From: Flavobacteriales bacterium
GTDB lineage: Bacteria > Bacteroidota > Bacteroidia > Flavobacteriales_E > Vicingaceae
Reading direction: 5' to 3'
Length of the DNA stretch: 51,637 nt
NCBI GenBank assembly: GCA_002401955.1
Contig: NVUQ01000019.1
Coordinates: forward strand, 1-51,637
The position numbers were made by a program, and so were the translations under genes. The notes under the pieces were generated by a model. The model was not told the origin of the DNA. It worked only from the letters and a program-made list of their open reading frames with translations, and made no database searches. Of this stretch, positions 51,054-51,637 are shown one piece after another (positions within the stretch are counted from its first letter, which is position 1; each line of letters opens with the position of its first letter).

Positions 51054-51147
51054 CTCTAATCTCTAATCTCTAATCTCTAATCTCTAATCTCTAATCTCTA
51101 ATCTCTAATCTCTAATCTCTAATCTCTAATCTCTAATCTCTAATCTC
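51054..51147. repeat. Heptanucleotide tandem array (CTCTAAT)n
   Basis: About thirteen near-perfect copies of the 7-bp unit CTCTAAT run for 94 bp. The array separates AT-rich Bacteroidota DNA from GC-rich DNA with a different gene style. It is the likely point of a chimeric assembly join or a true insertion boundary. Confidence 0.95.
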
Positions 51148-51637
51148 CAAGCGGCTACAATCGAGCTATAGAATCTCTTCCGGACTGGCCATTCAGCTGG
51201 TTGGCGTTTCCCTGAAAGTGAGATCAATGGTCGACGATCAATTGGTCATCGTACCCTGCGGACATGCCAAAATATGGGACAAGAATCCTCAGGCCGGACC
51301 GACCACCGCCAAAAACTCCTACGTCGGGCCGCCATTTGTCCTCAACCGGAAGTTTGCTGAATCCCTGGGCTCACGATGGCTCATTCTCAGCGCCAAACAC
51401 GGCTTCATCCATCCGGATTTCATCATTCCTGAAATGTATGACGTCACCTTCCTAAGAAAGTCCACCGGACCTGTGGCGCCGACCGTTTTAAGGGATCAGG
51501 TAATCCAGCAAGGGCTGCAATGGTCCCGCCGCATCATTGGCCTGGGCGGACGTGAATATCGCCAGGCGATAGTAAACGCCTTTGAGGACAAGTATTTGCT
51601 GTTATCGGCAGTTCATAATTGATTTTCAGATTGAAAT
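51148..51637. other. GC-rich segment of foreign composition
   Basis: The last 490 bases change abruptly to roughly 50-55% G+C by eye, right after the CTCTAAT array. Apart from the DUF6884-like gene, nothing else is recognised. Its right part runs off the window. Confidence 0.8.
51218..51622 (+). CDS. DUF6884-like protein in GC-rich DNA
   Basis: The frame opens at GTG (51218); an ATG lies three codons on at 51227. The product is about 131-134 residues. VIVPCGHAKIWDK at the start, NSYVGPPFVLNRKFAE, and WLILSAKHGFIHPDFIIPEMYDV follow the DUF6884 pattern (VPCG, YxGxxF, SAKHG), related in fold to YaaA-type proteins. Function is unknown. Its DNA is about half G+C by eye, against about a third for the rest of the window, and its Pro, Arg, Leu and Ala codons are GC-rich. 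It probably comes from another genome or a misassembled read. Confidence 0.72.
   Translation: MRSMVDDQLVIVPCGHAKIWDKNPQAGPTTAKNSYVGPPFVLNRKFAESLGSRWLILSAKHGFIHPDFIIPEMYDVTFLRKSTGPVAPTVLRDQVIQQGLQWSRRIIGLGGREYRQAIVNAFEDKYLLLSAVHN

Noticed and set aside
51054-51147. CRISPR array
   Set aside because: The heptamer array has no spacers and no repeats of CRISPR length; the same holds for 1-66.
51264-51455. Second frame inside the GC-rich tail
   Set aside because: It overlaps the DUF6884-like gene and has no recognisable motif; long frames are expected by chance at higher GC.

Overview
The window is AT-rich DNA from a member of the Bacteroidota, most likely a flavobacteria-like marine or aquatic lineage. 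The support is a type IX secretion (T9SS) C-terminal sorting domain, PorE-like TPR/PD40/OmpA proteins, a type III glutamine synthetase, DUF2851 and DUF1361 proteins, promoters of the Bacteroidota type (TAnnTTTG at -7), and weak Shine-Dalgarno sites.

Layout. (1) 1-5050: a six-gene minus-strand operon. It encodes a di-heme oxidoreductase, a Tat-type Rieske protein, an outer-membrane porin, a small c-heme lipoprotein, a DtxR/MntR-family repressor and the binding protein of a Mn/Zn ABC transporter. A DtxR-type palindrome (5026-5045) sits just upstream of the first gene's -7 box, so redox, outer-membrane and metal-uptake genes look metal-regulated together. (2) 5.07-19.8 kb: an accessory region. 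Small, mostly minus-strand genes (lipoproteins, TPR proteins, DUF4844, ParE/RelE toxin-antitoxin, VWA-LRR, an arylsulfotransferase-YHYH T9SS cargo) are separated by four families of imperfect repeats. Each repeat lies just 3' of a gene, tends to begin with a CCAACAA-type motif, and ends with a GTTGTTG-type motif a few tens of bases before the next start codon. This resembles a gene-cassette array, but no integron integrase is present. Inside it, on the plus strand, is an unusual restriction-modification pair. (3) 19.8-22 kb: a DUF3817, O-methyltransferase and M16 peptidase run. (4) 22-31 kb: envelope proteins (PD40, OmpA, PorE-like) around glnN. (5) 31-39.6 kb: purM, prfA, pyrF, an SPFH protein, DUF2851, PspC, a K+ channel, an SDR reductase and a HEPN/MNT pair. 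(6) 39.6-44 kb: minus-strand membrane proteins, including a wHTH/membrane-protein unit with two matching operators. (7) 44-51 kb: pabB, tilS, a BtuF-like protein, a patatin-BamA-like phospholipase, a small membrane protein and upp. (8) 51.15-51.64 kb: GC-rich DNA with a DUF6884-like gene, joined through a heptanucleotide array and probably an assembly chimera.

The most notable system is the R-M pair at 7337-10722. Its C5 DNA methyltransferase starts with what reads as the arm-type DNA-binding domain of Bacteroidota tyrosine integrases. It also has a helical insertion of roughly 190 residues between catalytic motifs VI and VIII. The gene is translationally coupled to an MvaI/BcnI-type endonuclease. 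Four GTCCG direct repeats (spacing 12, 6, 12) surround and touch the putative -7 element of its promoter. This suggests that an integrase arm domain has been co-opted to autoregulate an R-M system.
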